Shown here: piece after piece, positions 26,255 through 35,135 of the stretch
Layout of the letters: each line of letters begins with the position of its first letter
How positions within the stretch are numbered: position 1 is the stretch's first letter
Assembly (NCBI RefSeq): GCF_000708675.1
Contig: NZ_JELR01000001.1
Location: 1,612,001 to 1,676,000, forward strand
Length of the DNA stretch: 64,000 nucleotides
Origin: Microbulbifer sp. HZ11
GTDB taxonomy: Bacteria > Pseudomonadota > Gammaproteobacteria > Pseudomonadales > Cellvibrionaceae
Direction of reading: 5' to 3'
Notes under the pieces: model-generated
What the model saw: the letters and a program-made list of their open reading frames with translations, nothing else
Told to the model about the DNA's origin: nothing
Database searches by the model: none
Program-made: the position numbers and the translations under genes

Positions 26255-28384
26255 ATGAATACCAATAACGTTTTCAAACCACTCGCCCGCGCTATTGCCG
26301 CTGCAACCGCGCTGATCAGCACTGCCGCGCTCGCAGACACCGCCATCGAGGAAGTGGTGGTCACCAGCCAACTGCGCGCCACCAGCCCGCTCGACACCCC
26401 CACCAGTGTATCCGTACTGGATGCAGCCGCCATCGAAACCCGCGGTGCTACCAACCTTGAGCAACTGCTGAATCTGACCCCCAACGTGAATTTCTCCAGC
26501 GGCGCATCTCGCGGCCGTTTCATACAGATCCGCGGTATCGGTGAGCGCAGCCAGTTTATCGACCCGGTCAATCCCTCTGTCGGCCTGATCGTCGACGGTA
26601 TCGACTTTACCGGTCTGGGCCTCGCCGCCAGCACCCTGGATATGCAGCAGGTTGAGATCCTGCGCGGCCCTCAGGGCACCGTGTACGGCGCCAACGCGTT
26701 GGCCGGTCTGGTGAGCATGACCAGCAACGCGCCGACCGCGGAAACCTTTGCAAAGGTATCCGCCGAAGCCGCCCGCTACGGCTCCAGCACTCTGTCAGCC
26801 GTGACCAGCGGCCCGCTTTCAGAACAGCTGAGCTACCGCTTTGCGGTACAGAATCAGCAGTCCGACGGCTATGTTTGCAACCGTTACCTGGATCGCAAAG
26901 ACACCAACAATATTGACGAGACCGTGGCCCGCGGCAAGCTGCGCTATCAGGCCAGCGACGACCTGCAGCTGGATTTCACCCTCTTCTATCTGGACGCGGA
27001 CAACGGCTACGACGCCTTTACCCTGGATAACTCCCGCAACACCCTGTCCGATCAGCCGGGCTGGGATCGCCAGGAGACTCTCGCCGGTGCGGTTAGTGCA
27101 CAGTGGAGCGCCAGCGAACTATTCACCATCAATTCCGTACTGAGCGCCGCCAGCTCCGATACCGAATACGGCTACGACGAAGACTGGACCCACGTAGGCT
27201 TCCACCCCTGGGAGTACGTATCCACCGACAACTACCTGCGCAACCGCGACAACCTGAGCGCCGATGTACGCCTGGTCTCCACCGAGGAAAGTCGCCTGTT
27301 TGGCGGCAGCACTGGCTGGGTAGCCGGTGTCTACCTTCGCACGGAAGAAGAAGCGCTGGAGCGCAACGCCAGCTTTGCCAGTCAGTTTGATACCGATAAC
27401 GCTGCCGTGTACGGGCAGCTGAATACCGCCCTTGGCGCGCGTTTTGAATTGATTACTGGCCTGCGCCTGGAGCAGCGCCGCGCGGATTACAGTGACTCGC
27501 TCGCAGTCACCAGCGACACCAGCGAAGACCTGTGGGGCGGCAATATCACCCTGCAGTTCAGCGCCACGGACAACACCATGCTGTACGGCACCCTGTCCCG
27601 GGGCTACAAGGCGGGCGGCGTCAACGGCCGTATTATTTCCGCCTCAGAAAACAATCCGGCCATCGGCAGCGAGACCTTCCTGTTCGATACCGAGAGCATG
27701 CTGAACTACGAATTCGGGGTAAAAGGTGACTGGCTGGAAAGCCGCCTGCAGGCCCAGGTCGCCGCCTTCTACCAGGACCGCAGCGACGTTCAGGCCAAAC
27801 AATCCATTTTCAACCCGGAAGACTTTTCCTTCGATGACTACCTGGCCAATGCCGCTGGCGGTCACAGCACCGGTATCGAAGCGGAGATCAACTTCCAGGC
27901 CAGCGATAGCCTGCAACTCTTCGCCACCTTCGGTTGGCTGAATGCGGAATTCGAAGACTTTGTCAGCAGCACCCACGTCGACGGCCGCGATGACAACACC
28001 GGCGAGACTTCACCGGTAGACCTCGGCGGCCGCGACCTGGCCCACGCGCCCAACTATCAGTATTTCACCGGAGCGGAATACGCGCTGACCAATAACCTAA
28101 GCGCGCGCGTGGAACTGGAAGGCAAAGACGACTTTTACTTCTCCAACAGCCACAATGAGAAGTCCACCGCCTACGAACTGGTCAACGCACGCCTCACCTA
28201 CCGCGGCGACAACTGGGACCTTTCCCTTTGGGGCAGAAACCTGACCGACGAAGTGATCTACACGCGCGGTTTCTACTTCAGCAACCAGTTCGGCAACAAT
28301 CCGGCCAACGGCTACGCGCCGGAGGCTTACTACCAGCTGGGTGAACCGCGCACCGCGGGTATCTCCGGCAGCTACACCTTTTAA
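26255..28384 (+). CDS. TonB-dependent receptor, predicted thiamine uptake
   Basis: An outer-membrane gated channel. The ATG at 26255 is used; the longer frame runs through the riboswitch and is not real. The 709-residue precursor has a signal peptide (residues 1 to about 27, ending ALA-DTAIEE), a plug domain (VVVTSQL, TPTSVSVLDAAAIETRG, NLEQLLNLTPNVNFSSG, VEILRGPQGTVYGANALAG) and a C-terminal 22-strand barrel finishing with an aromatic residue (SGSYTF). Placement behind a TPP riboswitch and before pnuT and a thiamine kinase-like gene points to thiamine or a precursor as ligand. Family alone does not specify the substrate. Confidence 0.92.
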   Translation: MNTNNVFKPLARAIAAATALISTAALADTAIEEVVVTSQLRATSPLDTPTSVSVLDAAAIETRGATNLEQLLNLTPNVNFSSGASRGRFIQIRGIGERSQFIDPVNPSVGLIVDGIDFTGLGLAASTLDMQQVEILRGPQGTVYGANALAGLVSMTSNAPTAETFAKVSAEAARYGSSTLSAVTSGPLSEQLSYRFAVQNQQSDGYVCNRYLDRKDTNNIDETVARGKLRYQASDDLQLDFTLFYLDADNGYDAFTLDNSRNTLSDQPGWDRQETLAGAVSAQWSASELFTINSVLSAASSDTEYGYDEDWTHVGFHPWEYVSTDNYLRNRDNLSADVRLVSTEESRLFGGSTGWVAGVYLRTEEEALERNASFASQFDTDNAAVYGQLNTALGARFELITGLRLEQRRADYSDSLAVTSDTSEDLWGGNITLQFSATDNTMLYGTLSRGYKAGGVNGRIISASENNPAIGSETFLFDTESMLNYEFGVKGDWLESRLQAQVAAFYQDRSDVQAKQSIFNPEDFSFDDYLANAAGGHSTGIEAEINFQASDSLQLFATFGWLNAEFEDFVSSTHVDGRDDNTGETSPVDLGGRDLAHAPNYQYFTGAEYALTNNLSARVELEGKDDFYFSNSHNEKSTAYELVNARLTYRGDNWDLSLWGRNLTDEVIYTRGFYFSNQFGNNPANGYAPEAYYQLGEPRTAGISGSYTF

Positions 28385-28398
28385 TTGGGAGTCTTGAT

Positions 28399-28659
28399 AT
28401 GCAACTCTCCGTAGAAATCAGCATGTACCCACTGAAAGACGAGTACATCCCGGCGATCAAGGATTTTATCCAGCGCCTGAACGAGCAACCGCAACTGCAG
28501 GTCATCTCCAATACCATGAGCACTCAGGTATTCGGTGAATACGATGTAGTGATGGATGTGCTCAAAGCGGAAATGCGCAAGTCCTGGGAGCAGTTCGGGC
28601 GCGCCATTTTCGTGTGCAAATTTATCGACGGCGACCTGAACCCCAATATCGGGCTCTGA
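28399..28659 (+). CDS. YkoF/MTH1187-like thiamine-binding protein
   Basis: An 86-residue protein of the ferredoxin-fold YkoF/MTH1187 group. It starts MQLSVEISMYPLKDEYIPAIKDFIQRLN and contains a typical CTTQVFGEYD-like strand (here STQVFGEYDVVMDVL). YkoF homologues bind thiamine or hydroxymethylpyrimidine. It is 14 bp after the receptor gene and 3 bp before pnuT, so it is in the riboswitch-controlled operon. A cytoplasmic role as binding or trafficking partner of PnuT is inferred; no signal peptide is present. Confidence 0.8.
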   Translation: MQLSVEISMYPLKDEYIPAIKDFIQRLNEQPQLQVISNTMSTQVFGEYDVVMDVLKAEMRKSWEQFGRAIFVCKFIDGDLNPNIGL

Positions 28660-28662
28660 TCC

Positions 28663-29301
28663 ATGTTCTCCCCGGAAATCCGCGAAGCCATTGCCTCCGC
28701 CTACGCCGCCATGACCCTGTGGGAAGTGGCGGCGGTAGTGCTGGCACTGACCTATCTGCTGCTCGCCATGCGGGAAAATATCCTATGCTGGTACGCCGCC
28801 TTTGCCAGCACCGCCATCTACCTGTTCCTGTTCTGGGATGTCAGCCTGTTGATGGAATCGGCGCTGCAGATTTTTTATCTGGTGATCGCCGTGTACGGCT
28901 GGTGGCAGTGGCGGCATCGCAATAGAGAAGGTGAAAAACTGCATATTCACCGCTGGTCTGCAGCCACGCACCTCTACGCTTTTACAGGCGTTGGCGTACT
29001 CACTTTGATATTTGGCTACGTGCTGGATAACTACACCAGTGCCGCGCTGCCCTACCTGGATTCCTTCACCACCTGGGGCGCAGTGGTAACCACCTATATG
29101 GTCACCCGCAAGGTACTGGAAAACTGGCTTTACTGGATCGTGATTGATGGCGCAGCCATTTATCTGTATATCGACCGCGGCATGTATCTCACAGCCCTGC
29201 TGTTCCTACTGTATGTCGTGCTTGTGATCATTGGCTTCTTCCAGTGGTATGCGCTGTATCGCCAGCAACATTCCGAGCCGCAGCAACCGGTCGCGGTATG
29301 A
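28663..29301 (+). CDS. pnuT: PnuC-family transporter, predicted thiamine transporter PnuT
   Basis: An inner-membrane facilitator of the PnuC (SWEET-like, 7 TM) family. The 212 residues show about seven hydrophobic segments (including LWEVAAVVLALTYLLLAM and ILCWYAAFASTAIYLFLFW) and the conserved VYGWWQW and NWLYWIVIDGAAIYLYI motifs of substrate-binding helices. PnuC takes nicotinamide riboside; PnuT is the thiamine form, recognised by its TPP riboswitch and adjacent kinase, both present here. Uptake would be driven by phosphorylation of the vitamin inside the cell. The stop codon overlaps the next start by 4 bp (ATGA). Confidence 0.9.
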   Translation: MFSPEIREAIASAYAAMTLWEVAAVVLALTYLLLAMRENILCWYAAFASTAIYLFLFWDVSLLMESALQIFYLVIAVYGWWQWRHRNREGEKLHIHRWSAATHLYAFTGVGVLTLIFGYVLDNYTSAALPYLDSFTTWGAVVTTYMVTRKVLENWLYWIVIDGAAIYLYIDRGMYLTALLFLLYVVLVIIGFFQWYALYRQQHSEPQQPVAV

Positions 29302-30161
29302 ATGCACAGGTCGACAAACTGCTCGCCGATGAATGGCGACACTGGAGCGACCAGCAACCGGTAATCGTTCGCCTGCTTGGCGGCGGGCTAACCAACCAAA
29401 GCTTTCTTGTTCAGGCCGGCAGCGACAGACTGGTACTGCGCATCAATGCGAAGAATTCCGGTGCGCTGGACCTGAACCGAGCCACAGAAGCGGAAGCCCT
29501 GACACTCGCCAGTGCCGCGGGCCTGAGTACCCCGCTGGTGTACGTCGACCCCGCCCACCGTTACCTGGTCACCCGCTACATTGACGGCGGGCCACTAGAG
29601 TTGACCGCGCCGGACGCGATCGCTGAACTGTCGCGGATGCTGCGACGAATACATCAGCTCCCGCCAATCTCAAAACACCTCGACTACGCCGACAAAGACG
29701 CAACCTACTGGCAGTCAATCAACATAAATGATCCTCTGTCCCCGTCGCTGAAATTACTGCGGGAAAAACTCCGGCCGCGGCTAATAGAATGCAGCCAGAT
29801 CACGAACAATTACTGCCTGTGCCACAACGACCTGCTGCCCGCGAACCTGCTCGTGGGTGAATTTGCGGGGCTGCGCGCAATCGACTGGGAATACGCGGCC
29901 TGCGGCCACCCCTATTTCGATCTGGCCACGGTAACTCTCGGGTTTGAAATGGAGAATGATCAGCAGCAGGCGCTGCTCGAGGGGTATTTACAACGCCCGG
30001 TCACGGACGGGGATCTGGAAAAGCTCAAGCGGTGGCAGCAGGTTTACCGCTATCTGGCGATACTCTGGTACACAATTCAGATTCACAATAAAGAAACGCC
30101 GCCAATGTCACGGGCAGCGCTCAAGTCTGAAATTAATGCCCTTTTGGCGGAACTGGCTTGA
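29298..30161 (+). CDS. Thiamine kinase-like phosphotransferase
   Basis: An APH/choline kinase-fold enzyme of 287 residues. Visible motifs are the N-lobe GGGLTNQSFLV and VLRINAK (Lys), the Brenner-type loop CHNDLLPANLL with catalytic Asp, and the metal-binding IDWEYA. The start at 29298 overlaps the pnuT stop by 4 bp, so translation is coupled. As the last gene of the TPP-riboswitch operon it most likely phosphorylates imported thiamine (ThiK role), trapping it in the cytoplasm. Aminoglycoside or choline phosphorylation cannot be excluded from the fold alone but does not fit the context. Confidence 0.87.
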   Translation: MNAQVDKLLADEWRHWSDQQPVIVRLLGGGLTNQSFLVQAGSDRLVLRINAKNSGALDLNRATEAEALTLASAAGLSTPLVYVDPAHRYLVTRYIDGGPLELTAPDAIAELSRMLRRIHQLPPISKHLDYADKDATYWQSININDPLSPSLKLLREKLRPRLIECSQITNNYCLCHNDLLPANLLVGEFAGLRAIDWEYAACGHPYFDLATVTLGFEMENDQQQALLEGYLQRPVTDGDLEKLKRWQQVYRYLAILWYTIQIHNKETPPMSRAALKSEINALLAELA

Positions 30162-30174
30162 TGCCCTCGACCCG

Positions 30175-31344
30175 TTAAAGATTCCCACGGCAGGCATCGA
30201 GAAAAACGCCCCGGTAGTCGTCCACAGACAGTGGCAGCGGATTCCCCGGTGCCGAAGGATCCACCGCAGCCATATTTGCGATCCGATCCGCGTCTTCCTC
30301 ACCAATACCGATTTCCACCAGGGTATTCGGGATGCCGAAGTCCCGCCGCAAAAACAATACCCAGTCCAGCACCCCCGCAAAACCCGCACCTGGCAGCGCC
30401 AGATAGCGGGACAATCGGCTCATGGGCTCCTCGATGGCCACCCGGTTGGCAGTCAGCACATAGGGCATCAGAATCGCGTTCAACAGACCGTGGTGTTTGT
30501 CATAGAGCGCTCCGAGCGGATGGGCCAGCGCGTGCATGGCACCCAGACCACGCTGGAAAGCCGTAGCGCCCATACTGGACGCCACCAGCATCTGCATGCG
30601 TGCTTCCAGATCATTGCCATCGGCCACCGCGCGGGGCAAGTACACATTGATCAAGCGCATGGCCTCCAGGGCAATCCCTTCCGCCATGGGGTGAAAATTG
30701 CTCGCACAGAAGGCTTCCAGATTATGGGACAGTGCGTCCATTCCGGTCGCTGCGGTAATCGGCGCTGGCAGTCCCAATGTAAGTTCGGGATCGAGGACAA
30801 CGATTTCCGGCAGCATACGCGGGTGGAAAATAATTTTTTTAAGCTTGGCTTCCTCGTCGGTGATTACCGACGAGCGCCCCACTTCTGAACCGGTTCCTGC
30901 GGTGGTGGGTACCGCAATCACCGGCACCATGCCGCGAGTATTTACCTTGAGATAGTTATCCCCCACATCCTCGAATTCCCAGATGGGATGAGTCTGCCCC
31001 ACCATCAGCGCAATCGCTTTTCCCGCATCCAGTGCAGAGCCACCACCAAAGGCAATCACACCGTCGCAACCGTGGGCCTTGAACACCGCAACACCGTCGC
31101 TCACATTTTTGCCGGTGGGATTGCCTTTGATCTCACTGAATACCGTAAGCGGCACACCTGCCACCAGGCAGTTTTCCACAAGACTTTGAATCATTGGCAG
31201 CGCTGCAAGGCCCGGGTCGGTGACCAGCATGGGGGTCGCCATGCCCATTTCCCGGCAAAGTTGCGGCAGTTCGCCAACCCGCCCGGGGCCGACACGCATG
31301 GCGGTCGGGTAATTCCAGTTGGTAAAAAAATGATTGTCGGACAT
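30175..31344 (-). CDS. Iron-containing alcohol dehydrogenase
   Basis: A group III Fe-dependent alcohol dehydrogenase of 389 residues. The NAD(P)-binding loop GGGSALDAGKAIAL and VPTTAGTGSEVGRSSVI are typical, and metal-ligand histidines lie in TGMDALSHNLEAFCA, MHALAHPLGALYDKHHGLLNA. It is the last gene of a minus-strand operon with an aldehyde dehydrogenase (8 bp upstream) and a GS-like enzyme. In that setting it probably oxidises the hydroxyl of a gamma-glutamylated amino alcohol, by inference. Cytoplasmic; no signal peptide. Confidence 0.9.
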   Translation of the reverse strand: MSDNHFFTNWNYPTAMRVGPGRVGELPQLCREMGMATPMLVTDPGLAALPMIQSLVENCLVAGVPLTVFSEIKGNPTGKNVSDGVAVFKAHGCDGVIAFGGGSALDAGKAIALMVGQTHPIWEFEDVGDNYLKVNTRGMVPVIAVPTTAGTGSEVGRSSVITDEEAKLKKIIFHPRMLPEIVVLDPELTLGLPAPITAATGMDALSHNLEAFCASNFHPMAEGIALEAMRLINVYLPRAVADGNDLEARMQMLVASSMGATAFQRGLGAMHALAHPLGALYDKHHGLLNAILMPYVLTANRVAIEEPMSRLSRYLALPGAGFAGVLDWVLFLRRDFGIPNTLVEIGIGEEDADRIANMAAVDPSAPGNPLPLSVDDYRGVFLDACRGNL

Positions 31345-31352
31345 GGTCTGAC

Positions 31353-32750
31353 TCAGGGCTCTAGTTTGAAGTGGAAAGATTTCGGGCGGGTGAGATGTTC
31401 GAAGCCGACACCGGATAGGGTGCAGCCGCGGCCGGAATTTTTGACTCCGGTCCAGGCCAGTGCAGGGTCGAGATAGTCGCAGCGGTTCAGGAATACCGTG
31501 CCGGTCTGCAGCTTATCTCCCAGTGCCAGTGCGGCCTCTGGGTCTGCAGAATAGATGGCTGCGGTGAGTCCGTATTCGCTGTCGTTCATCAGCGCTACGG
31601 CTTCGGCGTCATCGGACACCGGCATCACTCCCAACACCGGGCCAAAAGATTCCTCACTCATCACCCGCATATTGTGATTGACGTTGGTAAGCAGCTGCGG
31701 AGCCATATAGGCACTGCCGCGCTGGTCCAGTTCAAAATCTCCGCCATCAATATGCGCCTGTGCGCCCTGTTCCACGGCCTCATCAATCTGGTCGCGCACG
31801 AAGTCCGCCGCACTGGCGCGTACCAGCGGACCCAGTGTTGTAGACTGCTCATCCGGGCGGCCGAGGCGATATTCGCGAATCAGCGCCGTCGCACGCCGCA
31901 CAAAATCGTCAAAAAGTGACTCGTGCACGTAAGCCCGCTCGATGCCACAGCAGGACTGACCGGAGTTGAAAAAGGCCCCGTCCACAACCGAGGCTACCGC
32001 ATATTCGAGGTCCGCATCCGCGCGCACGTAGGCCGGATCTTTTCCGCCAAGCTCCAGACCAACAGAGAGAAAACGTCCGGCTGCCGCACTTTCCACCGCA
32101 GCCCCACCGGCGACGGACCCGGTAAAGGCCACATGCTGAACGCCGCCGTTGATAATAATCTGCTCGGCATCCCGGTGATCCAGATGCAGGAACTCGAAGA
32201 CACCGTGCGGCAATCCCGCCTCAATGAAGGCTTCCACCAGGCGCTCCGCACAAAGCGGTGTTTGCGCGGAGTGTTTGAGTATCACGCTGTTGCCGGCCAG
32301 TATTGCCGGCACTACGGCATTGACGGCGGTGAGATAGGGGTAATTCCAGGGAGCGATCACAAAGCTGGTGCCCAGTGGCTCCCGGCGAATAAAGCGGGTA
32401 AAACCCGGTTTCTCTGGTAACTGTATATCGGCCAGTGGCCCGCCTTTTGTTTCGGCCAGATCTGCCATCATCAGCGCGCGCTCGGCCAGGCCGTCGATTT
32501 CACCACCGGCGTATTGAATCGGCCGCCCCATCTGCCAGCAAATTTCTTCGGCCAATTGTGCTTTTTTCTGCTGCAGTATTTTTACCGCTGCCCGTACCAG
32601 TGCCGCGCGCTCAGCAACCGGCACCTGCTTCCAGCTGGGCTGGGCGCCGTGCGCGTTGCTCAGCGCATTCTGGATTTCGTATTCTGTTGCCAGTGGGCGC
32701 TCGACATAGACGCTGTTGTCGATGGGGGAAATACATTGGAGTTTTTGCAT
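31353..32750 (-). CDS. NAD(P)-dependent aldehyde dehydrogenase
   Basis: A 465-residue member of the ALDH superfamily. The catalytic cysteine is in FFNSGQSCCG and the general-base glutamate in LELGGKDPAY; the cofactor fold shows FVIAPWNYPYLTAVNAVVPAILAGNSV and FTGSVAGGAAV. It lies between the GS-like gene (34 bp upstream) and the Fe-alcohol dehydrogenase (8 bp downstream), so the three form an operon in which this enzyme should oxidise the aldehyde made by the alcohol dehydrogenase. Sequence resembles semialdehyde dehydrogenases used in amine breakdown; exact substrate unknown. Confidence 0.9.
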   Translation of the reverse strand: MQKLQCISPIDNSVYVERPLATEYEIQNALSNAHGAQPSWKQVPVAERAALVRAAVKILQQKKAQLAEEICWQMGRPIQYAGGEIDGLAERALMMADLAETKGGPLADIQLPEKPGFTRFIRREPLGTSFVIAPWNYPYLTAVNAVVPAILAGNSVILKHSAQTPLCAERLVEAFIEAGLPHGVFEFLHLDHRDAEQIIINGGVQHVAFTGSVAGGAAVESAAAGRFLSVGLELGGKDPAYVRADADLEYAVASVVDGAFFNSGQSCCGIERAYVHESLFDDFVRRATALIREYRLGRPDEQSTTLGPLVRASAADFVRDQIDEAVEQGAQAHIDGGDFELDQRGSAYMAPQLLTNVNHNMRVMSEESFGPVLGVMPVSDDAEAVALMNDSEYGLTAAIYSADPEAALALGDKLQTGTVFLNRCDYLDPALAWTGVKNSGRGCTLSGVGFEHLTRPKSFHFKLEP

Positions 32751-32784
32751 GTGTTTGCCTGGCTTCCTGCCTCAATCGAACGAA

Positions 32785-34251
32785 TTAAATAATCTCGAAG
32801 TAACGCTGCAGTTCCCAGTCACCGATATGCTTGCGGTATTCCCGCTCTTCCCACTCGCGACTCGCGGCAAAGTGTTCTACAAACGCATCGCCAAACAGAT
32901 CTCGCGCCGCCTTGGATTGCTTTAGTCTTTGCGCCGCATCCCACAGTGTACGCGGTAGTGCCAGCTCCCCGGGGTGCTCCGCCTCGTAGGCATTTCCCTC
33001 CACGGCCTTGCCCGGTTCCCAACTCTGCTCGATACCGTAAAGACCAGAACCCAGTGCAACCGCCAGCGCGAGATAGGGATTGGCATCGGCGGCGCCGAGC
33101 CGGTATTCCTGGCGCTGAGACTTGTCGCTACCCGGAATTACCCGCAGCGCGGCGGTGCGGTTTTCCACCCCCCAGGTGGCATCGGTGGGCGCCCAGAAAC
33201 CGGGGATCATGCGGCGGTAACTGTTGATGGTGGGTGCCACCATACACAGCAACTCCGGCATCAACCGCTGCTGACCGGCGAGAAAGTGCCGTTGGGTTTC
33301 GCTCATGGAGTGGGGCTGGCCGTCAGCATAAAACGCCGAAGCGTTGTCTTTTTTATTCCGCAACGACAGATGAATATGCCCGCTTTGGCCCGGATAGTCG
33401 TTGGACCACTTGGCCATAAAGGTCGCCATCAGCCCGCGCCGTTCCGCCAGCACCTTGATAAAGGTTTTGAACAGCGCCGCCTTGTCGCCGGCCGCCTCCG
33501 CGTGATCCACCGTGATCGCCGCCTCCAGCACCCCGGGACCGGTTTCTGTGTGCAGCCCCTCGATGGGAAAATCCATCTCCTCGGCAAACGCCAGAATCTC
33601 GTGGTACAGGTCCGCGTGCACCGAATTGCGAATCATGGAATAGCCGAACCAGCCAGGTGTAAACGGCTTCAGATCCCGATATCCCTTGGCGCGGGCAGAA
33701 TCCGGCGTCTCATCAAACAGGAAAAACTCGTATTCCAGCGCCGCAAACGGCACAAACCCCGCCTTCTCGCAGCGCTCGATAACCCTGCGCAACAGAGCCC
33801 GCGGACACACCGCCTCCGCCGCCCCCTCAAATTCCGCGAGAAACAGCAACATACCGTCTTCAAACGGCAATTCACGGCAGGTATGGGGCAGAATCCGCAC
33901 CGGCGCATCCGGGTAGCCTGTATGCCAACCGGTATAGCGGGCGTTGTCGTACAACTGGTCCTGGATATCCCAGCCCAGCACCACATCACAGAAAGCAAAG
34001 CCCTTGTCGAGAGCGGAGAAGAACTTCTCCCGGCTCATGTACTTGCCGCGCATCACCCCGTCGTTATCGAACAGGCCCACCTTCACATGGGTCAGGTTGC
34101 GCGCCTCCACGATTCGCCGGGCGTCGGCCACCGTGCGCACCTCACGGGGATTCAGCGCCCGGGGAGTGCCATTGGCCGCGGGGGACGGGGAAGATACAGA
34201 GGTGGTGACAGATGCCGGCGAGGATGGCGGCAGTTCGGTGGACTCGTCCAT
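32785..34251 (-). CDS. Glutamine synthetase family gamma-glutamyl amide ligase
   Basis: A GS-fold ligase of 488 residues. The ATG at 34251 (MDESTELPP) has CGGAG upstream and is preferred to a GTG eight codons earlier. A Ser/Pro/Thr-rich N-terminal tail (1-35) precedes the beta-Grasp part (VKVGLFDNDGVMRGKYMS) and the catalytic domain (ALEYEFFLFDETP, TETGPGVLEAAI, FMAKWSNDYPGQSGHIHLSL, NSYRRMIPGFWAP, RLGAADANPYLALA). It differs clearly from the PuuA-like protein at 18430. As first gene of the ALDH/Fe-ADH operon it probably glutamylates an amino alcohol or short amine. The substrate cannot be read from sequence. Confidence 0.85.
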   Translation of the reverse strand: MDESTELPPSSPASVTTSVSSPSPAANGTPRALNPREVRTVADARRIVEARNLTHVKVGLFDNDGVMRGKYMSREKFFSALDKGFAFCDVVLGWDIQDQLYDNARYTGWHTGYPDAPVRILPHTCRELPFEDGMLLFLAEFEGAAEAVCPRALLRRVIERCEKAGFVPFAALEYEFFLFDETPDSARAKGYRDLKPFTPGWFGYSMIRNSVHADLYHEILAFAEEMDFPIEGLHTETGPGVLEAAITVDHAEAAGDKAALFKTFIKVLAERRGLMATFMAKWSNDYPGQSGHIHLSLRNKKDNASAFYADGQPHSMSETQRHFLAGQQRLMPELLCMVAPTINSYRRMIPGFWAPTDATWGVENRTAALRVIPGSDKSQRQEYRLGAADANPYLALAVALGSGLYGIEQSWEPGKAVEGNAYEAEHPGELALPRTLWDAAQRLKQSKAARDLFGDAFVEHFAASREWEEREYRKHIGDWELQRYFEII

Positions 34252-34342
34252 GAGAAGCTCCGTTATTGTGACCACCGCGTCATGCGATCAAGGCAGGTGG
34301 ATTCTTGCCCTCAAGCATAGTCAACGCAGCGATCTACCGTGC

Positions 34343-34463
34343 GAAGCCGCCGATCCCGGGTACAACCTTGCGAGACCTTCACCGCCATGGATGGCGGTGC
34401 AGAGCCCCCATGGACGGGTCTACGGCGTGTCTCGCAAGGTTGTACCCGGGAGCGGAGGCGCCA
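34343..34463. repeat. Intergenic hairpin element, subfamily A, copy 1
   Basis: Outer arms 34355-34376 and 34429-34450 are perfectly complementary over 22 bp (left starts CCCGGGTACAACC, right ends GGTTGTACCCGGG). The core contains the small hairpin CCGCCAT-GG-ATGGCGG (34382-34397) and then AGAGCCCCCATGGACGGG and a TACGGCGTGTCT box. The same core is found at 44165, and its second half, reversed, at 41141. It lies between the divergent GS-like gene and ppa, about 45 bp upstream of the ppa -10 element. No transposase or terminal duplication is seen. Confidence 0.88.
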
Positions 34464-34506
34464 CAGGATCTAATACTAGTGACTATGTTAGCGACCGCTC
34501 AGGGTA

Positions 34507-34512
34507 TATAAT
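34507..34512 (+). promoter_or_regulatory. Probable -10 element of ppa
   Basis: A perfect TATAAT lies 44 bp before the ppa ATG in an otherwise GC-rich region. No good -35 hexamer is seen at 16-18 bp spacing, so only the -10 is reported. Confidence 0.5.
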
Positions 34513-34555
34513 CCGGCCTCCAAATTTTCCGATCACACATTAGTCAGGACCAGCA

Positions 34556-35092
34556 ATGAGCTTCGACAAGGTTTCTCCAGGCAAAGACCTGCCCAACGAT
34601 ATCAACGTAATCATCGAGATCCCGGCCAACCACGATCCGATCAAATACGAAGTCGACAAGGACGCCGACGCGGTATTCGTAGACCGTTTCGTAGCTACCC
34701 CCATGTTCTACCCGGCCAACTATGGCTACGTGCCCCAGACCCTGTCCGAAGACGGCGACCCCCTGGACGTGCTGGTTGTAGCCCCTTACCCGGTAATGGT
34801 TGGCTCCGTCATCCGCTCCCGCGTGATCGGCGTGCTGAACATGACCGACGAATCCGGTGTAGACGCCAAACTGCTGGCGGTACCGCACACCAAGCTGACC
34901 AAGCTGTACGACCACGTTAACGAAATCGGCGACCTGCCGGAGCTGCTGATCAAGCAGATCGAGCACTACTTCGAAAACTACAAAGCCCTGGAAGCGGGCA
35001 AGTGGGTAAAAGTAGACGGCTGGGCCGACGCGGAAGCAGCGCGCAAGGAAGTCATGGCTTCCCGCGAGCGCTACCTGAAAGAAGAGGGCTAA
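34556..35092 (+). CDS. ppa: Inorganic pyrophosphatase
   Basis: Soluble family I pyrophosphatase that hydrolyses PPi to phosphate in the cytoplasm. The 178 residues carry the family signature around [15 protein letters not shown] (three metal-binding Asp), plus [17 protein letters not shown] at the N-terminus, [22 protein letters not shown] and the C-terminal [14 protein letters not shown]. Length is standard. It stands alone; upstream are a hairpin element and a TATAAT box, downstream a hairpin and a T-run terminator. Its presence alongside a PPi-dependent phosphofructokinase means the two enzymes compete for PPi. Confidence 0.97.
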   Translation: MSFDKVSPGKDLPNDINVIIEIPANHDPIKYEVDKDADAVFVDRFVATPMFYPANYGYVPQTLSEDGDPLDVLVVAPYPVMVGSVIRSRVIGVLNMTDESGVDAKLLAVPHTKLTKLYDHVNEIGDLPELLIKQIEHYFENYKALEAGKWVKVDGWADAEAARKEVMASRERYLKEEG

Positions 35093-35130
35093 ACCGCGCG
35101 CTTGCAAAGCATCGCTTTGCGCGCGGTTTA
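35090..35130. repeat. Long imperfect hairpin at the ppa stop codon
   Basis: TAAACCGCGC (35090-35099) pairs with GCGCGGTTTA (35121-35130) and, inside, GCAAAGC (35104-35110) pairs with GCTTTGC (35114-35120) around ATC. The stem starts in the stop codon itself. There is no T tract, so it is more likely an mRNA 3' structure than the terminator, which lies at 35253. Confidence 0.65.
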
Positions 35131-35135
35131 GCGAC

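Noticed and set aside
32974..34320. + strand frame of 448 codons opposite the GS-like gene
   Set aside because: Antisense of a clear glutamine synthetase-family enzyme; no ribosome binding site or motif.
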